64,000 nucleotides of DNA from Saccharospirillum impatiens DSM 12546 (GTDB lineage: Bacteria; Pseudomonadota; Gammaproteobacteria; Pseudomonadales; Natronospirillaceae): NCBI RefSeq assembly GCF_000423605.1, contig NZ_AUIH01000003.1, forward strand, positions 175,681 to 239,680, in the 5' to 3' direction. The position numbers and the translations under genes were made by a program. Of this stretch, positions 27,964 through 37,240 are shown piece by piece (the first letter of the stretch is position 1; each line of letters starts with the position of its first letter). The notes beneath the pieces were generated by a model that was given only the letters and a program-made list of their open reading frames with translations, did not search any database and was not told the DNA's origin.

Positions 27964-28569
27964 TTACATCAGAATAAAGACCACACACAGGGCCGTCAGA
28001 ATGCCCAGCACCAGGTTGAACATGCGCAACCGGAACGGGCTTTCCAGCCAACGTCGCAACTGGGATCCGAGCACCGCCCAGACGCAACTGCACGGGTAGG
28101 TCATCAGGGCAAACATAAAAGCCACCGTCAGCGCACTCGGCCAGTAGGCATCTCCAGGCAGACTGAAAGCCGCTATACCGGTAATGGCCATGGCCCAGGC
28201 CTTGGGATTAATGACCTGAAATAAAGCAGCTTGCCACCACCGCATAGGCCGAGCCTCGCCATCGACACGGGCCATTCCCCCTGCCGTCGCGATGTTCCAG
28301 GCCAGCCACAACAGGTAAACCGATCCGGTTATTTTAAGCGCCCAATGCAATTGCGGAACCGCCAGTAACAGGGCACCGATTCCACTGGCGACCATCAGGT
28401 TTAATGTCAGAAAGCCGATGCAAATACCGGTGATGTGCGGCATTGTCCGACGCAACCCGAAGTTCATGCCCGAGGCAGTCACCATCAATACATTAGGGCC
28501 GGGTGTAATGGTCGTACTGAAGGTATATAGCACGATCGGAAGTAAAAACCCGAAGGTTAAAGCGTCCAC
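27964..28569 (-). CDS. LysE/RhtB-family amino-acid exporter
   Basis: Inner-membrane exporter of 201 residues with about six hydrophobic segments and the family motif TITPGPNVLMV near residues 20-30. These proteins export amino acids or derivatives; the substrate is not predictable from sequence. It lies 39 bases downstream of the alanyl-tRNA editing gene on the same strand and ends in an intrinsic terminator, so the two form an operon divergent from the MocR regulator gene. Confidence 0.87.
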   Translation of the reverse strand: MDALTFGFLLPIVLYTFSTTITPGPNVLMVTASGMNFGLRRTMPHITGICIGFLTLNLMVASGIGALLLAVPQLHWALKITGSVYLLWLAWNIATAGGMARVDGEARPMRWWQAALFQVINPKAWAMAITGIAAFSLPGDAYWPSALTVAFMFALMTYPCSCVWAVLGSQLRRWLESPFRLRMFNLVLGILTALCVVFILM

Positions 28570-28608
28570 TTATTCAGACCTCTCATACTGCAACAGCAGC
28601 CCCGTTAA

Positions 28609-29322
28609 TCAGTCAACCAATTCAACATTGATTCGTTTGTTTTGCTTGCCTTTGCTCTTAATACTGGGGATACGGACGTCGCCAATTTCCGCAATATCGC
28701 GCACATGAGTGCCACCGCATGGCTGATAGTCCAACCCCTCTACCCTCACCATACGAATAGCCCCGTGCCCCCGGGGAGGTTGCACGCTCATGGTTCTCAC
28801 CAGCTCTGGCTGCTCATCAAGAATCGATTCCGGCAACCACTGTGTTGTAACAGCGGCGCCCTGTGCAATGGTGGCATTCAAGCGCGCTTCCAGATCAGCT
28901 TTATCCAGTGGTGCCGACAAATCAAATTCAGCCCGGCTCAGTTCGCTACCAACATTGCCACCGGTCACCGGGTCTTTGATCAGATGACACAGCAGATGCA
29001 GGCAACTGTGCATGCGCATATGCCGATGGCGGCGCGCCCAGTTGAGTGTCAGCCTTACTGCATCACCTTCGCTCAGGCTCAAACCCTCAATCTCGGCTTC
29101 CGCCAGATGATGCTCAATGGTTGCTCGGTCCTGACTGTAACGGGTATCCACAATCGCAATGCGCCGCTCACCGACCACCAACTCACCGATGTCTCCCGGC
29201 TGACCGCCTCCGTGCGGGTAAAAGATCGTGTCGGCCAACACCAGGCGGTGATCGTCAAAACGAACCACCCGGGTGTCCAGTTCGGTTTGATAGGCATCCT
29301 GATAAAAGCGATAAGGGCTCAT
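28609..29322 (-). CDS. Alanyl-tRNA editing protein (AlaX-type)
   Basis: A 237-residue free-standing editing domain homologous to the AlaRS editing region, which hydrolyses Ser- or Gly-tRNA(Ala). Visible are the glycine-rich FYPHGGGQPGD, the zinc-binding HSCLH (about 112-116) and CGGTH (about 209-213). ATG at 29322 follows AGGAAGG; an upstream in-frame TTG start to 29346 would run through the operator palindrome. It is the first gene of the alaX-lysE operon. Confidence 0.9.
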   Translation of the reverse strand: MSPYRFYQDAYQTELDTRVVRFDDHRLVLADTIFYPHGGGQPGDIGELVVGERRIAIVDTRYSQDRATIEHHLAEAEIEGLSLSEGDAVRLTLNWARRHRHMRMHSCLHLLCHLIKDPVTGGNVGSELSRAEFDLSAPLDKADLEARLNATIAQGAAVTTQWLPESILDEQPELVRTMSVQPPRGHGAIRMVRVEGLDYQPCGGTHVRDIAEIGDVRIPSIKSKGKQNKRINVELVD

Positions 29323-29332
29323 AGACCTTCCT

Positions 29333-29346
29333 TTGTATCGATACAA
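29333..29346. promoter_or_regulatory. 14-bp perfect palindrome upstream of alaX
   Basis: TTGTATCGATACAA is fully symmetric and lies 10 bases before the alaX start, where a bound protein would block expression. The divergent gene encodes a MocR-type regulator, the obvious candidate ligand-responsive binder. Inferred operator. Confidence 0.5.
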
Positions 29347-29436
29347 TCTTAATCATCATGCAACTAAGCTAACTTTGCAGATTCTATGTGACAAATACCG
29401 GATAAATCGGCATTGAAGTTCGACAAAAGCGAACAA

Positions 29437-29468
29437 TTGCAGTGTAATACGACGACAATTCACTGCAA
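29437..29468. promoter_or_regulatory. 8-bp inverted repeat upstream of mocR gene
   Basis: TTGCAGTG (29437-29444) and CACTGCAA (29461-29468) are perfect inverted arms separated by 16 bases, ending 16 bases before the MocR start codon. The spacing puts half-site centres about 24 bases apart, roughly two helical turns, which suits autoregulation by a dimeric regulator. Confidence 0.5.
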
Positions 29469-29484
29469 GCAGTTCTTTGTCACC

Positions 29485-30876
29485 ATGACAATCCTAACAC
29501 TGACCGGTCAGACCGGCCCAAAATACAAAGCCCTGGCCAACCGCATTGAACGAGCGGTTCAGGATGGTGAGCTGAAAGCCGGCGACCGCCTGCCCACGCA
29601 CCGCCAACTGGCTGAGCAACTGGGCGTAACAGTGGGCACGGTGACTCGTGCCTACGCCGAGGCCGAACGCCGCCGGTTGATTGAAGCCCGAGTTGGCAGT
29701 GGCACCTTTATTCGCGGCCTGAACCCGGGAACTGGCGGTTTCAAAGTCACCGACTCGACCGTCGACACCGGCATTGATCTGGGTTTCAGCATCGCGCTGG
29801 AGCTGGATCAATCTGAACAATTAACGCGCACGCTGGCCCGATTGCAGCACTCCGATGTGCTGCCTCATCTGTTGCGCTACCAATCTGAATTCGGCCTTGA
29901 ACACCACCGTGAAGCAGGACGACGCTGGCTGTTGAACACAGGCCTGGGTGATTTCGGCCGGGATGACTTGCTGGTCACCCTGGGCGGACAGCACGGGTTT
30001 TACGTGGCCTTGAATGCGCTGCTGCAACCGGGCGATGGCCTGGCTTGTGAGGGGCTGACCTACCCGGGTCTCGTTGCCGCCGCAACGCAACAGAACCTGC
30101 GATTGATGCCACTGGCCATAGACGATCAGGGGTTGACCCCGGAGGCGCTTGAAGGCCAGTGTTTGAGGCATCCACCAAGGGTGGTGTATCTGATGACCCG
30201 CATGCACAACCCGACGGGTGGTTCGATGTCGCAACAGCGCATTGATGAGCTGGCGCTGATTTGCCGTCAGTTCAAAATCACCGTTATTGAAGACGACGTT
30301 CAGGGCTGCCTCGGCAACCCGGCCCGTCCTTCGTTCAGCCTGCGTCATCCGGACATCACGGTCACCATTGCCAGTCTGTCCAAGGCCTTGTGCGGTGGCT
30401 TGCACGTGGGCTTTATGCGCGGCCCGGCCGAATGGGTCAATGCCATTGGCGCGGCTTTCCGCGCGACCTGCTGGATGGCTATTCCGCTCACCACTGAAGT
30501 CGCCTGCGACTGGTTAAACAGTGGCTATGCCGATCAGTTACTGACGCGCCAGCAAGCCGAGATCGAATGGCGCCAGAAAGCGGTATGTGAGCGGTTGAAT
30601 CGGGCCGGGTTTACACCCCGGTGCGGCGGATTCAACGTTTGGCTGGATTTACCGGCACCCTGGCGCGCCGTCAACCTGGTCGCACGAGCCGCCGAACATC
30701 GCATACAACTGAAGCCGGCCGAGGTCTTTGCGGCGGGTCAGTTTGCCGCCCCCCAGGCGGTGCGCATCTGCATCGGCGGCCGGTTACAGCGCGACACGCT
30801 GCTCAACGCCGTCAACACCCTGATAGAGCTGATTCAGACCCCGGGCAATGCCCAGGATTCACTGACCAACATTTGA
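29485..30876 (+). CDS. MocR-family regulator (GntR HTH plus aminotransferase domain)
   Basis: Transcription regulator of 463 residues with an N-terminal GntR-type winged helix (about 15-78: RLPTHRQLAEQLGVTVGTVTRAYAEAE) and a fold-type I aminotransferase-like effector domain. The PLP lysine is K300 in ASLSK, and HNPTGG and VIEDD supply other PLP contacts. Such regulators sense PLP or amino-acid adducts. ATG at 29485 was chosen because the family start TGPKYKALANRI follows it; a TTG at 29413 would extend through the inverted repeat. It probably controls the divergent alaX-lysE operon and the downstream rarD gene seven bases away. Confidence 0.9.
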   Translation: MTILTLTGQTGPKYKALANRIERAVQDGELKAGDRLPTHRQLAEQLGVTVGTVTRAYAEAERRRLIEARVGSGTFIRGLNPGTGGFKVTDSTVDTGIDLGFSIALELDQSEQLTRTLARLQHSDVLPHLLRYQSEFGLEHHREAGRRWLLNTGLGDFGRDDLLVTLGGQHGFYVALNALLQPGDGLACEGLTYPGLVAAATQQNLRLMPLAIDDQGLTPEALEGQCLRHPPRVVYLMTRMHNPTGGSMSQQRIDELALICRQFKITVIEDDVQGCLGNPARPSFSLRHPDITVTIASLSKALCGGLHVGFMRGPAEWVNAIGAAFRATCWMAIPLTTEVACDWLNSGYADQLLTRQQAEIEWRQKAVCERLNRAGFTPRCGGFNVWLDLPAPWRAVNLVARAAEHRIQLKPAEVFAAGQFAAPQAVRICIGGRLQRDTLLNAVNTLIELIQTPGNAQDSLTNI

Positions 30877-30883
30877 GACGACT

Positions 30884-31813
30884 ATGATATCCGCAACGCG
30901 CAGCGGCGCATTTTACGCACTGACCGCCTACATCCTCTGGTCGGTGGCGCCGATTTATTTCAAGATCATGGGCAATGTTAGCGCGGCGGAACTGTTGTCG
31001 CACCGCATCATCTGGTCATTTCTGCTGACGCTGGGTCTGATTTTCCTGTTTCGCAAACGCGCTGCTTTGATGACCGCCCTGCGGTCTTCCCGAACCCGCT
31101 GGAACCTGCTCGCATCTACTCTATTGATCGGTTTTAACTGGGGATTGTTCATCTGGGCCGTGCAGAGCAATTACATGCTCAGTGCCAGTCTCGGCTACTA
31201 CATCAACCCGCTGATGAACATTTTACTGGGCATGATTTTTTTCAGAGACCGGCTCGACCGGGTACGCACCATTGCTGCCCTGCTCTGCGTGGCGGCTGTT
31301 GCCTTCGAATTGATCCAGTTCGGCCGCTTACCCTGGGTGGCCCTGCTACTGGCCACCAGCTTTGCACTGTATGGCCTGGTTCGTAAAAAAGTAGGCGTCG
31401 ACAGCTTCACCGGCATGGCTCTGGAGACCGGCTTGTTGCTGCCCATTGCAGCGGGCTATTTATTGTTTGCCACCAGCCCAACCACCAACCTGATCGAGAA
31501 CACCTGGTCAATGAACCTGCTGCTGTTTGCCGCAGGACCGGTCACCATGGTGCCGCTGATGTGCTTTGCGGCGGCAGCCAATCGCATCAGCCTGACCGCG
31601 CTCGGGTTTTTTCAGTACATTGCCCCCAGCGGTATGTTTTTGCTGGCTGTCTTTGTGTATGGCGAAACCTTGAGCCCCGGCAAGCTGGTGACCTTTGGCC
31701 TGATCTGGGCGGCACTGCTGTTGTTAACGCTCGACTCACTGCGAACCCTGGGCCGTAACCAGTCTGCCAGGCGGGCGCTCAAAGCATCCAACGCTGCCAC
31801 CAGTCCCAAATAA
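30884..31813 (+). CDS. rarD: RarD-type EamA-family permease
   Basis: A 309-residue inner-membrane protein with about ten hydrophobic segments of the drug/metabolite transporter superfamily. RarD features include GAFYALTAYILWSVAPIYFK at the start, HRIIWS, NWGLFIWAV and ASLGYYINPL. RarD was named as a chloramphenicol-sensitive protein; its real substrate is unknown, though amino-acid export fits this neighbourhood. It lies seven bases after the MocR gene and its 3' end overlaps the convergent LysE gene by 35 bases. Confidence 0.9.
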   Translation: MISATRSGAFYALTAYILWSVAPIYFKIMGNVSAAELLSHRIIWSFLLTLGLIFLFRKRAALMTALRSSRTRWNLLASTLLIGFNWGLFIWAVQSNYMLSASLGYYINPLMNILLGMIFFRDRLDRVRTIAALLCVAAVAFELIQFGRLPWVALLLATSFALYGLVRKKVGVDSFTGMALETGLLLPIAAGYLLFATSPTTNLIENTWSMNLLLFAAGPVTMVPLMCFAAAANRISLTALGFFQYIAPSGMFLLAVFVYGETLSPGKLVTFGLIWAALLLLTLDSLRTLGRNQSARRALKASNAATSPK

Positions 31814-32405
31814 ACAACACCGACAGGGCGACAAAAATCACCCCGGCACCGCGGTCGATCCAGTGGCGCCGGTTCAGAAACCGACGTTGCAACACCGGTT
31901 GGGACAACACCCAACCGACCAGACCAAACCACAAACTGGTGACTGCGAATACATACCCAACCAGAGCAGACTGCATCCACCCATTCAGGCCCTCGACCAG
32001 TTGCAAAAGAATGGCCGAAAAAAACAACAACGCCTTGGGGTTCAAGACGTTGGTCAAAAAGCCCTGCCAGAAATCGCCCCGATCACTGAGCGGAACCTCA
32101 GGGTCAAGTGGCTGACCCGGAACAGCCGGTTTCGCGTTCAAACCACCCCATCCCAGGTATAACAGGTAGCCGATGCCCAGCCAGGGCAACGTCATTGCCA
32201 ACCAAGGGCTCGATTGCACCAGCGCCGATACGCCCAACACAGCAACCAGCGTATGCAAGGTAACCCCCAGGCCAATGCCCAGTGCATTCAGTGTACTGGC
32301 GCGCTTACCCCGGGTCAGTGCCGATTTGACCACCAGCGCAAAATCCGGCCCCGGGCTGATTACAGCGGCGGTATAGACCAATACAAAAGGCCACCAGGTG
32401 GGCAT
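31779..32405 (-). CDS. LysE/RhtB-family amino-acid exporter (second copy)
   Basis: Inner-membrane protein of 208 residues, six predicted helices, with the motif AVISPGPDFALVV near residues 15-27 and NVLNPKALLFF mid-protein. The substrate is unknown. ATG at 32405 follows a GGAG ribosome site; the upstream in-frame TTG lacks one. Its end overlaps rarD tail-to-tail by 35 bases. It is only distantly similar to the other LysE protein at 27964-28569, so this is not a recent duplication. Confidence 0.87.
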   Translation of the reverse strand: MPTWWPFVLVYTAAVISPGPDFALVVKSALTRGKRASTLNALGIGLGVTLHTLVAVLGVSALVQSSPWLAMTLPWLGIGYLLYLGWGGLNAKPAVPGQPLDPEVPLSDRGDFWQGFLTNVLNPKALLFFSAILLQLVEGLNGWMQSALVGYVFAVTSLWFGLVGWVLSQPVLQRRFLNRRHWIDRGAGVIFVALSVLFIWDWWQRWML

Positions 32406-32543
32406 AACAGTCTCCAAATTACGCAATAAACAATGTTCGAAGACTATCAGAAGTTGGAACAGACTGGCGAGCCTGAGCAGCGATTCGCCAAATTCGCCGG
32501 GTTCCCCCTATACTGCCGGGAGACTCTATCCGGGACCCGGACC

Positions 32544-33593
32544 ATGCACACACGCCCGATTCAAGATCGCATTGACTGGTTGCTCGATCTGAGCCGCATA
32601 CATTCGAAACGTTTCTGCGACCCCGAGAATCATCTGGCGCGACAGCGCTACCAGGCAGAACACAGCACCGAAATCGTGGCATTGAAATGCATGGACGGTC
32701 GCATCCATTTGCCTTATGCCACCCAGACACCCATGGGTATCATTCGGCCGTTCCGAAATCTGGGCGGCATTTTCGACCTGGGCTGGCCTTATCTGGGAGA
32801 TCTGCTGGCCGACCTGGTGGGAGAAACGGTCAGTCAAGGACGACGAGTCCTGGTGATCATTACCTACCATTTTTCCAAGGGTGATTCAGCACGCGGTTGC
32901 GCCGGGTTTGATTGCGATCAGGCGGCCGCACTGGCGCACGCGCAACAAATCAAACAGCAAGTCGAAACCATCTTCGGGGCCGGTCACCAGACGGTCTACC
33001 CCTTAGTCTGCGGCTTTGAAACCGATGAAGACGCCCTGACCCTGCACCATGAGAACGGGGTTTATCTTGATCTTTCGACGCTGGTGAATCAGGCTCGCGA
33101 GCAAGTGAAGTCCGACATCGAGTCGGTATTCTCAGATATGCCAGACCAAATACGCCACGACCTCATGCCGCTGGTCGAAGGCAACCTGCGCCATATCGTT
33201 GAGATACGGAAAAGCCGCCGTGAGCTGGCCGTTGAGCACCGGGAATGGATACTCTGCGTGGGTCGCGGTTTTGATTTCCTGCACGTGCCTAACATCGCCC
33301 TGATCATTGGGCCCTACAGTCCGGATCTGTCTCACCCAATTCAAAAAGCCGCTGCCATTATCCAGAGCAATATGGATAAAGGCCGAGTTCCCGACGACGG
33401 TTTCCTGTTGCTCTGTTCAGCCCCTTATCAGGAACCTGGCCCGGACCGCGCGCGAGCAGAGATGAAAGCCCGATTCATGGCCGCGTTTACTGCCCGGGTT
33501 ATCGACGAATGCCAACCCCTGCTGGCCAAAAAGATGATCCGCCAAACCGCCATTTTAAACTGGCCGACACGTCGACTCGAGATATTTGACTAA
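32544..33593 (+). CDS. Beta-carbonic anhydrase-like protein of CsoSCA type
   Basis: 349 residues that I read as a divergent beta-carbonic anhydrase. The zinc/active-site pattern is C49-M-D-G-R (the family C-x-D-x-R dyad), then FRNLGG like the RNAG motif, H109 in TYHFSKG, and C119 in RGCAGF. The H-x9-C spacing resembles the H-x10-C of carboxysomal CsoSCA rather than the H-x2-C of ordinary beta enzymes. No carboxysome or RuBisCO gene is near. The ATG at 32544 is chosen because the conserved part begins just after it, but it lacks a Shine-Dalgarno and a 13-base palindrome (32529-32541) lies before it; ATG 32433 is the alternative. Catalytic activity is inferred. Confidence 0.55.
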   Translation: MHTRPIQDRIDWLLDLSRIHSKRFCDPENHLARQRYQAEHSTEIVALKCMDGRIHLPYATQTPMGIIRPFRNLGGIFDLGWPYLGDLLADLVGETVSQGRRVLVIITYHFSKGDSARGCAGFDCDQAAALAHAQQIKQQVETIFGAGHQTVYPLVCGFETDEDALTLHHENGVYLDLSTLVNQAREQVKSDIESVFSDMPDQIRHDLMPLVEGNLRHIVEIRKSRRELAVEHREWILCVGRGFDFLHVPNIALIIGPYSPDLSHPIQKAAAIIQSNMDKGRVPDDGFLLLCSAPYQEPGPDRARAEMKARFMAAFTARVIDECQPLLAKKMIRQTAILNWPTRRLEIFD

Positions 33594-33628
33594 GAGTCGA
33601 CAGAGATGGATTCCTGGCAGCGATTTTA

Positions 33629-35734
33629 TTATTCGGCATCCTGCGCCAGGATCCGGCCGAATTCCGATGCCGGCATCGGGTAGCCGAGAACATAGCCCTG
33701 GCCAAAATCACATTCCAACCGGGCCAGCGCATGAAGTTGCGCCTGCGTTTCCAGCCCTTCAGCAACCGATTGAATGCCCAGACTGGAGGCCAGTTGAACG
33801 ATACTGGTCACGATATTCATAGCGCTTGAATGCTGATCAATACCACTGATGAATGAACGGTCAATTTTGAGTTGGTCGACCGGAAAACGGTGCAAATAAG
33901 ACAAGGATGAATAGCCGGTACCGAAATCGTCCAGTGACAATTGGACACCGAGCCGCTTCAGTTGATGCATGATCGCAATGATGCTGTCCGAATGATGCAA
34001 CAACACCGTTTCAGTGAACTCCAGCAATAGACCACTGGCGGGCAGGCCCGATGCTTCCAGAGCGGTTTTTACAGATTTCAGTACATTTCCGCGGTAAAAC
34101 TGGTCGGCGGCCAGATTCACAGACACCCGACAACTCAAACCCTGCTGATGCCAGGCCGCAGATTGTGCGCAGGCCGTTTGCAACACCCAATGCCCAACCT
34201 CAACCATCAAGCCATGCTCTTCGAGCAAATACATAAACTCACCGGGTGCCAACACACCCCGCTGTGGATGGTTCCAGCGCAGCAACGCCTCGGCCCCGGT
34301 CAGGCGATTGTCCGACAACCGGTACAACGGCTGATAAAACAACTCGAACTCGTCATTGCGGATGGCATGCTGTAATTGCGACAACAATACCAGGTGCTCG
34401 TGTGCCGCCTGGTTCAGTTCGTGAGTAAAATAGCAGTACTGACCACGCCCGCTTTTTTTAGCCGAATACATCGCCGTATCAGCCGTGCGCAGTAAATCGT
34501 TGGCACTGTCGCCATCTTCGGGAAACAAACTGATGCCGATACTGGCACCCAGTTTGAGCGTTTGATTTCTAACATAAAACAACGCTTCAAGTTCGTGCAT
34601 AACCTTGGCAGCCACTGTCGAGGCCGTCGTATCAAACCCGATATCCGGCAGGCAAATGACAAACTCATCGCCGCCCAGTCGCGCAATGGTGTCGCTGCTA
34701 CGAACACACCGGTTCAACCGCCCGGCCACCTCTTTGAGCAGCACATCTCCGGTTTGATGCCCGAGCGAGTCGTTAACGTGTTTGAACCGGTCAAGGTCAA
34801 TCATCAACACGGCTGTACGCGATTGCCGCCGTCGAGCCGACTCAATGGCCCCGTCAATACGATCCAGCAACAGTGCCCGGTTGGGTAACCCGGTCAGTTC
34901 ATCATGATGCGCCATATACTGAATACGAGCTTCGGCCCGGGCCCGGTCCATTGCGATACCGGCCAGATGCACCGCCGTGGCGATCAGTGCCCGCTGTTCG
35001 TCGCTCGGCCCCTGCACCTCCCGGTAATAAATCGCAAACGACCCCACCACCTGATTAGACTGAGTGGTGATGGGCGAAGACCAGCAGGCTCTCAGTCCAA
35101 AGCCCATCGCCAGGTCACGGTAGTCGTCCCACAACGGATCGGTTGCGATATCCGTCACTTCAACGCTCTGGTTCAAATACATGGCGGTGCCGCAGGAACC
35201 CACTTTCGGACCAATGTCTACGCCAAGCAGTGCGTTGTTGTAGTCTTCAGGAAGACTGGGTGCAATGCACTGCCCAATGGATAAACCGCTGTCATCGAGC
35301 AGTAAAATAGACGCCAACCCAACGTGCCCCTGAGCTTCGACCCAATGCGCCAGTTGGCGCAGTATAGCGTTCAGCGGTGCATGGGCAGCGATCAGTTCGA
35401 GGACATCGTATTGTCCGTTTCGCATGGCTTCAACACGCTTGCGCTGGCTGATTTCCTCTTTAAGGTCCCGGGTCAGGCGGTAGAGGTTCTGGGTAATGTG
35501 TTCATTGTATTCCAGGGCCCGAGCCAGTTCCTGGGTCCGTTGTTGCACGGTCGACTCCAGCGTCAGCGCCGTCTGAAACAGGCCGAAATCAGACCCCTGT
35601 TGCGCCATGCTCCGCTCGGCACGGTCCATCAGTGCATCGATGATTTTGCCAAGTCGGCGAATCTCGGCAACAGAAGCTGACTCTTCAGGTTTTGATGCTG
35701 CAGTTTCAGGAGCGCCGGCAGAATGGATTCTCAT
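33629..35734 (-). CDS. GAF-GGDEF-EAL cyclic-di-GMP signalling protein
   Basis: 701 residues without transmembrane helices: an N-terminal coiled coil (about 20-105), a GAF sensor (about 110-270), a GGDEF diguanylate cyclase domain (about 285-440) with the intact LGGDEF active site, and an EAL phosphodiesterase domain (about 455-695) with the intact AEALLRW and DDFGTGYSS motifs. Both catalytic domains look competent, so net activity depends on inputs. It overlaps the upstream FIST sensor gene by four bases (ATGA), so FIST probably supplies the signal. Confidence 0.92.
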   Translation of the reverse strand: MRIHSAGAPETAASKPEESASVAEIRRLGKIIDALMDRAERSMAQQGSDFGLFQTALTLESTVQQRTQELARALEYNEHITQNLYRLTRDLKEEISQRKRVEAMRNGQYDVLELIAAHAPLNAILRQLAHWVEAQGHVGLASILLLDDSGLSIGQCIAPSLPEDYNNALLGVDIGPKVGSCGTAMYLNQSVEVTDIATDPLWDDYRDLAMGFGLRACWSSPITTQSNQVVGSFAIYYREVQGPSDEQRALIATAVHLAGIAMDRARAEARIQYMAHHDELTGLPNRALLLDRIDGAIESARRRQSRTAVLMIDLDRFKHVNDSLGHQTGDVLLKEVAGRLNRCVRSSDTIARLGGDEFVICLPDIGFDTTASTVAAKVMHELEALFYVRNQTLKLGASIGISLFPEDGDSANDLLRTADTAMYSAKKSGRGQYCYFTHELNQAAHEHLVLLSQLQHAIRNDEFELFYQPLYRLSDNRLTGAEALLRWNHPQRGVLAPGEFMYLLEEHGLMVEVGHWVLQTACAQSAAWHQQGLSCRVSVNLAADQFYRGNVLKSVKTALEASGLPASGLLLEFTETVLLHHSDSIIAIMHQLKRLGVQLSLDDFGTGYSSLSYLHRFPVDQLKIDRSFISGIDQHSSAMNIVTSIVQLASSLGIQSVAEGLETQAQLHALARLECDFGQGYVLGYPMPASEFGRILAQDAE

Positions 35735-36873
35735 GATCCCTCATCCTCCGGGTAACCGATCGCAAGGCCAGTAAACGTCTGATTAACATGTATGCCACCA
35801 AACTGTTCGCCGTATGAATTGAAGCCCAGCGTGTGACAGGCCCGGGTCAGCGAAGCTGCCTTGACTGTGTCCTCAGACTGCTCCATTTCAAGCTTGCGCA
35901 GCACACAATCAAACGCCAGCAACACCTGCGGTGTGCCCAGTGTCTGACGCACTGCATCCAGCGACTGTCGCAGGTTTTCGATCAAATCGACTCCCCGGGC
36001 AACCCGGAACACCAAGCCGGCCTCAATGGCACAATAAAACGTCAGGCTGCCATCCGGGTTAGCCTGGCGAATCGACCGTACATACTCCTTACCCTCGATC
36101 ATCACCACGACGGGCGAATCGGCGAACCGCATCAGGTTCAAATCGTTAACGTCAACGCCGGTCAGGCGAGCGTATTCGGCAGCAGCGGGTAAACCATTGA
36201 TTTCAGTGACCAGACGCCGTTCAGGATCAGCCGCTGTGATCACCAGCCGCTGATCGGTCGCCACAAAGTGCTGGGTTTTGACCGGTGCGATCGAACAACG
36301 GGTCGACATCATCAGTAGCAGAGCGCTGTTGGTGTGAAACTGGCCATGGTAAAACACCCAGGTCTCATCGAATATCAGGTCATCACCGGTTGATCCACCG
36401 ACAATGGGAATGCCGGGCAGGCTGTTGAACAGGGTCCGGGTGACCGCGTCTTCGCGTTGCGAAACACCATCGATCAACAGCATGGCAAAGGTGTTAGGCA
36501 AATCACCCTGACTGCATTCATGGCGTTGCGCCAGATTCTGGGCAAAGTTCTGTAACCTGCTGACTTCCGCTGACTTCAGGCTATCCAAGCGTTCGACCGT
36601 GACCGCAAAGTGTTCGGCTGGAAAGCTGGCACCGCTGATGCTGTGGTCACAATAACCCGCCGGGCCGATTTCACCCGCGGTCGTACAGCCAACTACCGGT
36701 GTTTCGCCAAAACACTCAGACAATGCAGACGCCAGCCTATTCAGGTCGTAGCGACTCGAACAGTAAACAATAACCAGGCCAATGTCTGGCTGACTAACCT
36801 GCGAAAAGAGATCCCGGACCGCCGCCTCGGGGTCGGAAAGAGTGGACTGGCCAAGCTTCACACAACGCGTCAA
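35731..36873 (-). CDS. FIST-domain sensory protein
   Basis: FIST N and C domains form a cytoplasmic sensor thought to bind small ligands such as amino acids. In this 380-residue protein, FIST_N (about 20-210) includes VVGCTTAGEIGPAGY and VGGSTGDD, and FIST_C (about 220-365) ends with GFNSYGEQFGG. The TTG at 36873 is preferred because GGAGGG lies six bases upstream and a CTGGC/GCCAG hairpin precedes it in the leader; a TTG at 36996 would add 41 residues with no family match. It is coupled to the GAF-GGDEF-EAL gene by a four-base overlap, implying direct control of c-di-GMP turnover. Confidence 0.88.
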   Translation of the reverse strand: MTRCVKLGQSTLSDPEAAVRDLFSQVSQPDIGLVIVYCSSRYDLNRLASALSECFGETPVVGCTTAGEIGPAGYCDHSISGASFPAEHFAVTVERLDSLKSAEVSRLQNFAQNLAQRHECSQGDLPNTFAMLLIDGVSQREDAVTRTLFNSLPGIPIVGGSTGDDLIFDETWVFYHGQFHTNSALLLMMSTRCSIAPVKTQHFVATDQRLVITAADPERRLVTEINGLPAAAEYARLTGVDVNDLNLMRFADSPVVVMIEGKEYVRSIRQANPDGSLTFYCAIEAGLVFRVARGVDLIENLRQSLDAVRQTLGTPQVLLAFDCVLRKLEMEQSEDTVKAASLTRACHTLGFNSYGEQFGGIHVNQTFTGLAIGYPEDEGS

Positions 36874-37240
36874 TGGAAACCCTCCGATCACTGGCAGAAC
36901 GCCAGACGTCACAGCTGAGGATACGTTCAGAAGGCCTTGGCAGGGGTACTTGTTGTCGTACCCGCATCGCAGACTCTGAAGTGTTGTTTTAATCAAATGG
37001 TGGAGATTGCAGCATGCCTGGTGGCTAGTGAGACCCCACCGTCAACAAGATCCGCCCTGACTCCAAATCACATCCCACAACCAGAGCCTAGTTCAGAAGC
37101 TGCCAGTCGGCCAGATTGCGTCACAGGTCGCGCATCCACAAAGTCACGGCGTGCTGCTGATAACCGCTGCCGGTACAGCTCAGTAGACTGCCTGTATGGT
37201 CTGGTTTAACCCGACTCTCATTTTTCCGCTGGAGATGTAC
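36874..37240. other. Divergent FIST / DUF1338 intergenic region
   Basis: About 367 bases containing the leaders of both genes. On the FIST side there are two small stems, CTGGC/GCCAG (36891-36905) and GGGTAC/GTACCC (36944-36963). I see no further gene, RNA or clear sigma-70 promoter. Confidence 0.45.

Noticed and set aside
28642..29352. 236-codon + strand frame
   Set aside because: Antisense shadow of the alanyl-tRNA editing gene.
29445..29453. TAATACGAC resembling the start of a phage T7 promoter
   Set aside because: Only nine bases match; the rest diverges, and it lies in an ordinary regulator promoter. Coincidence.
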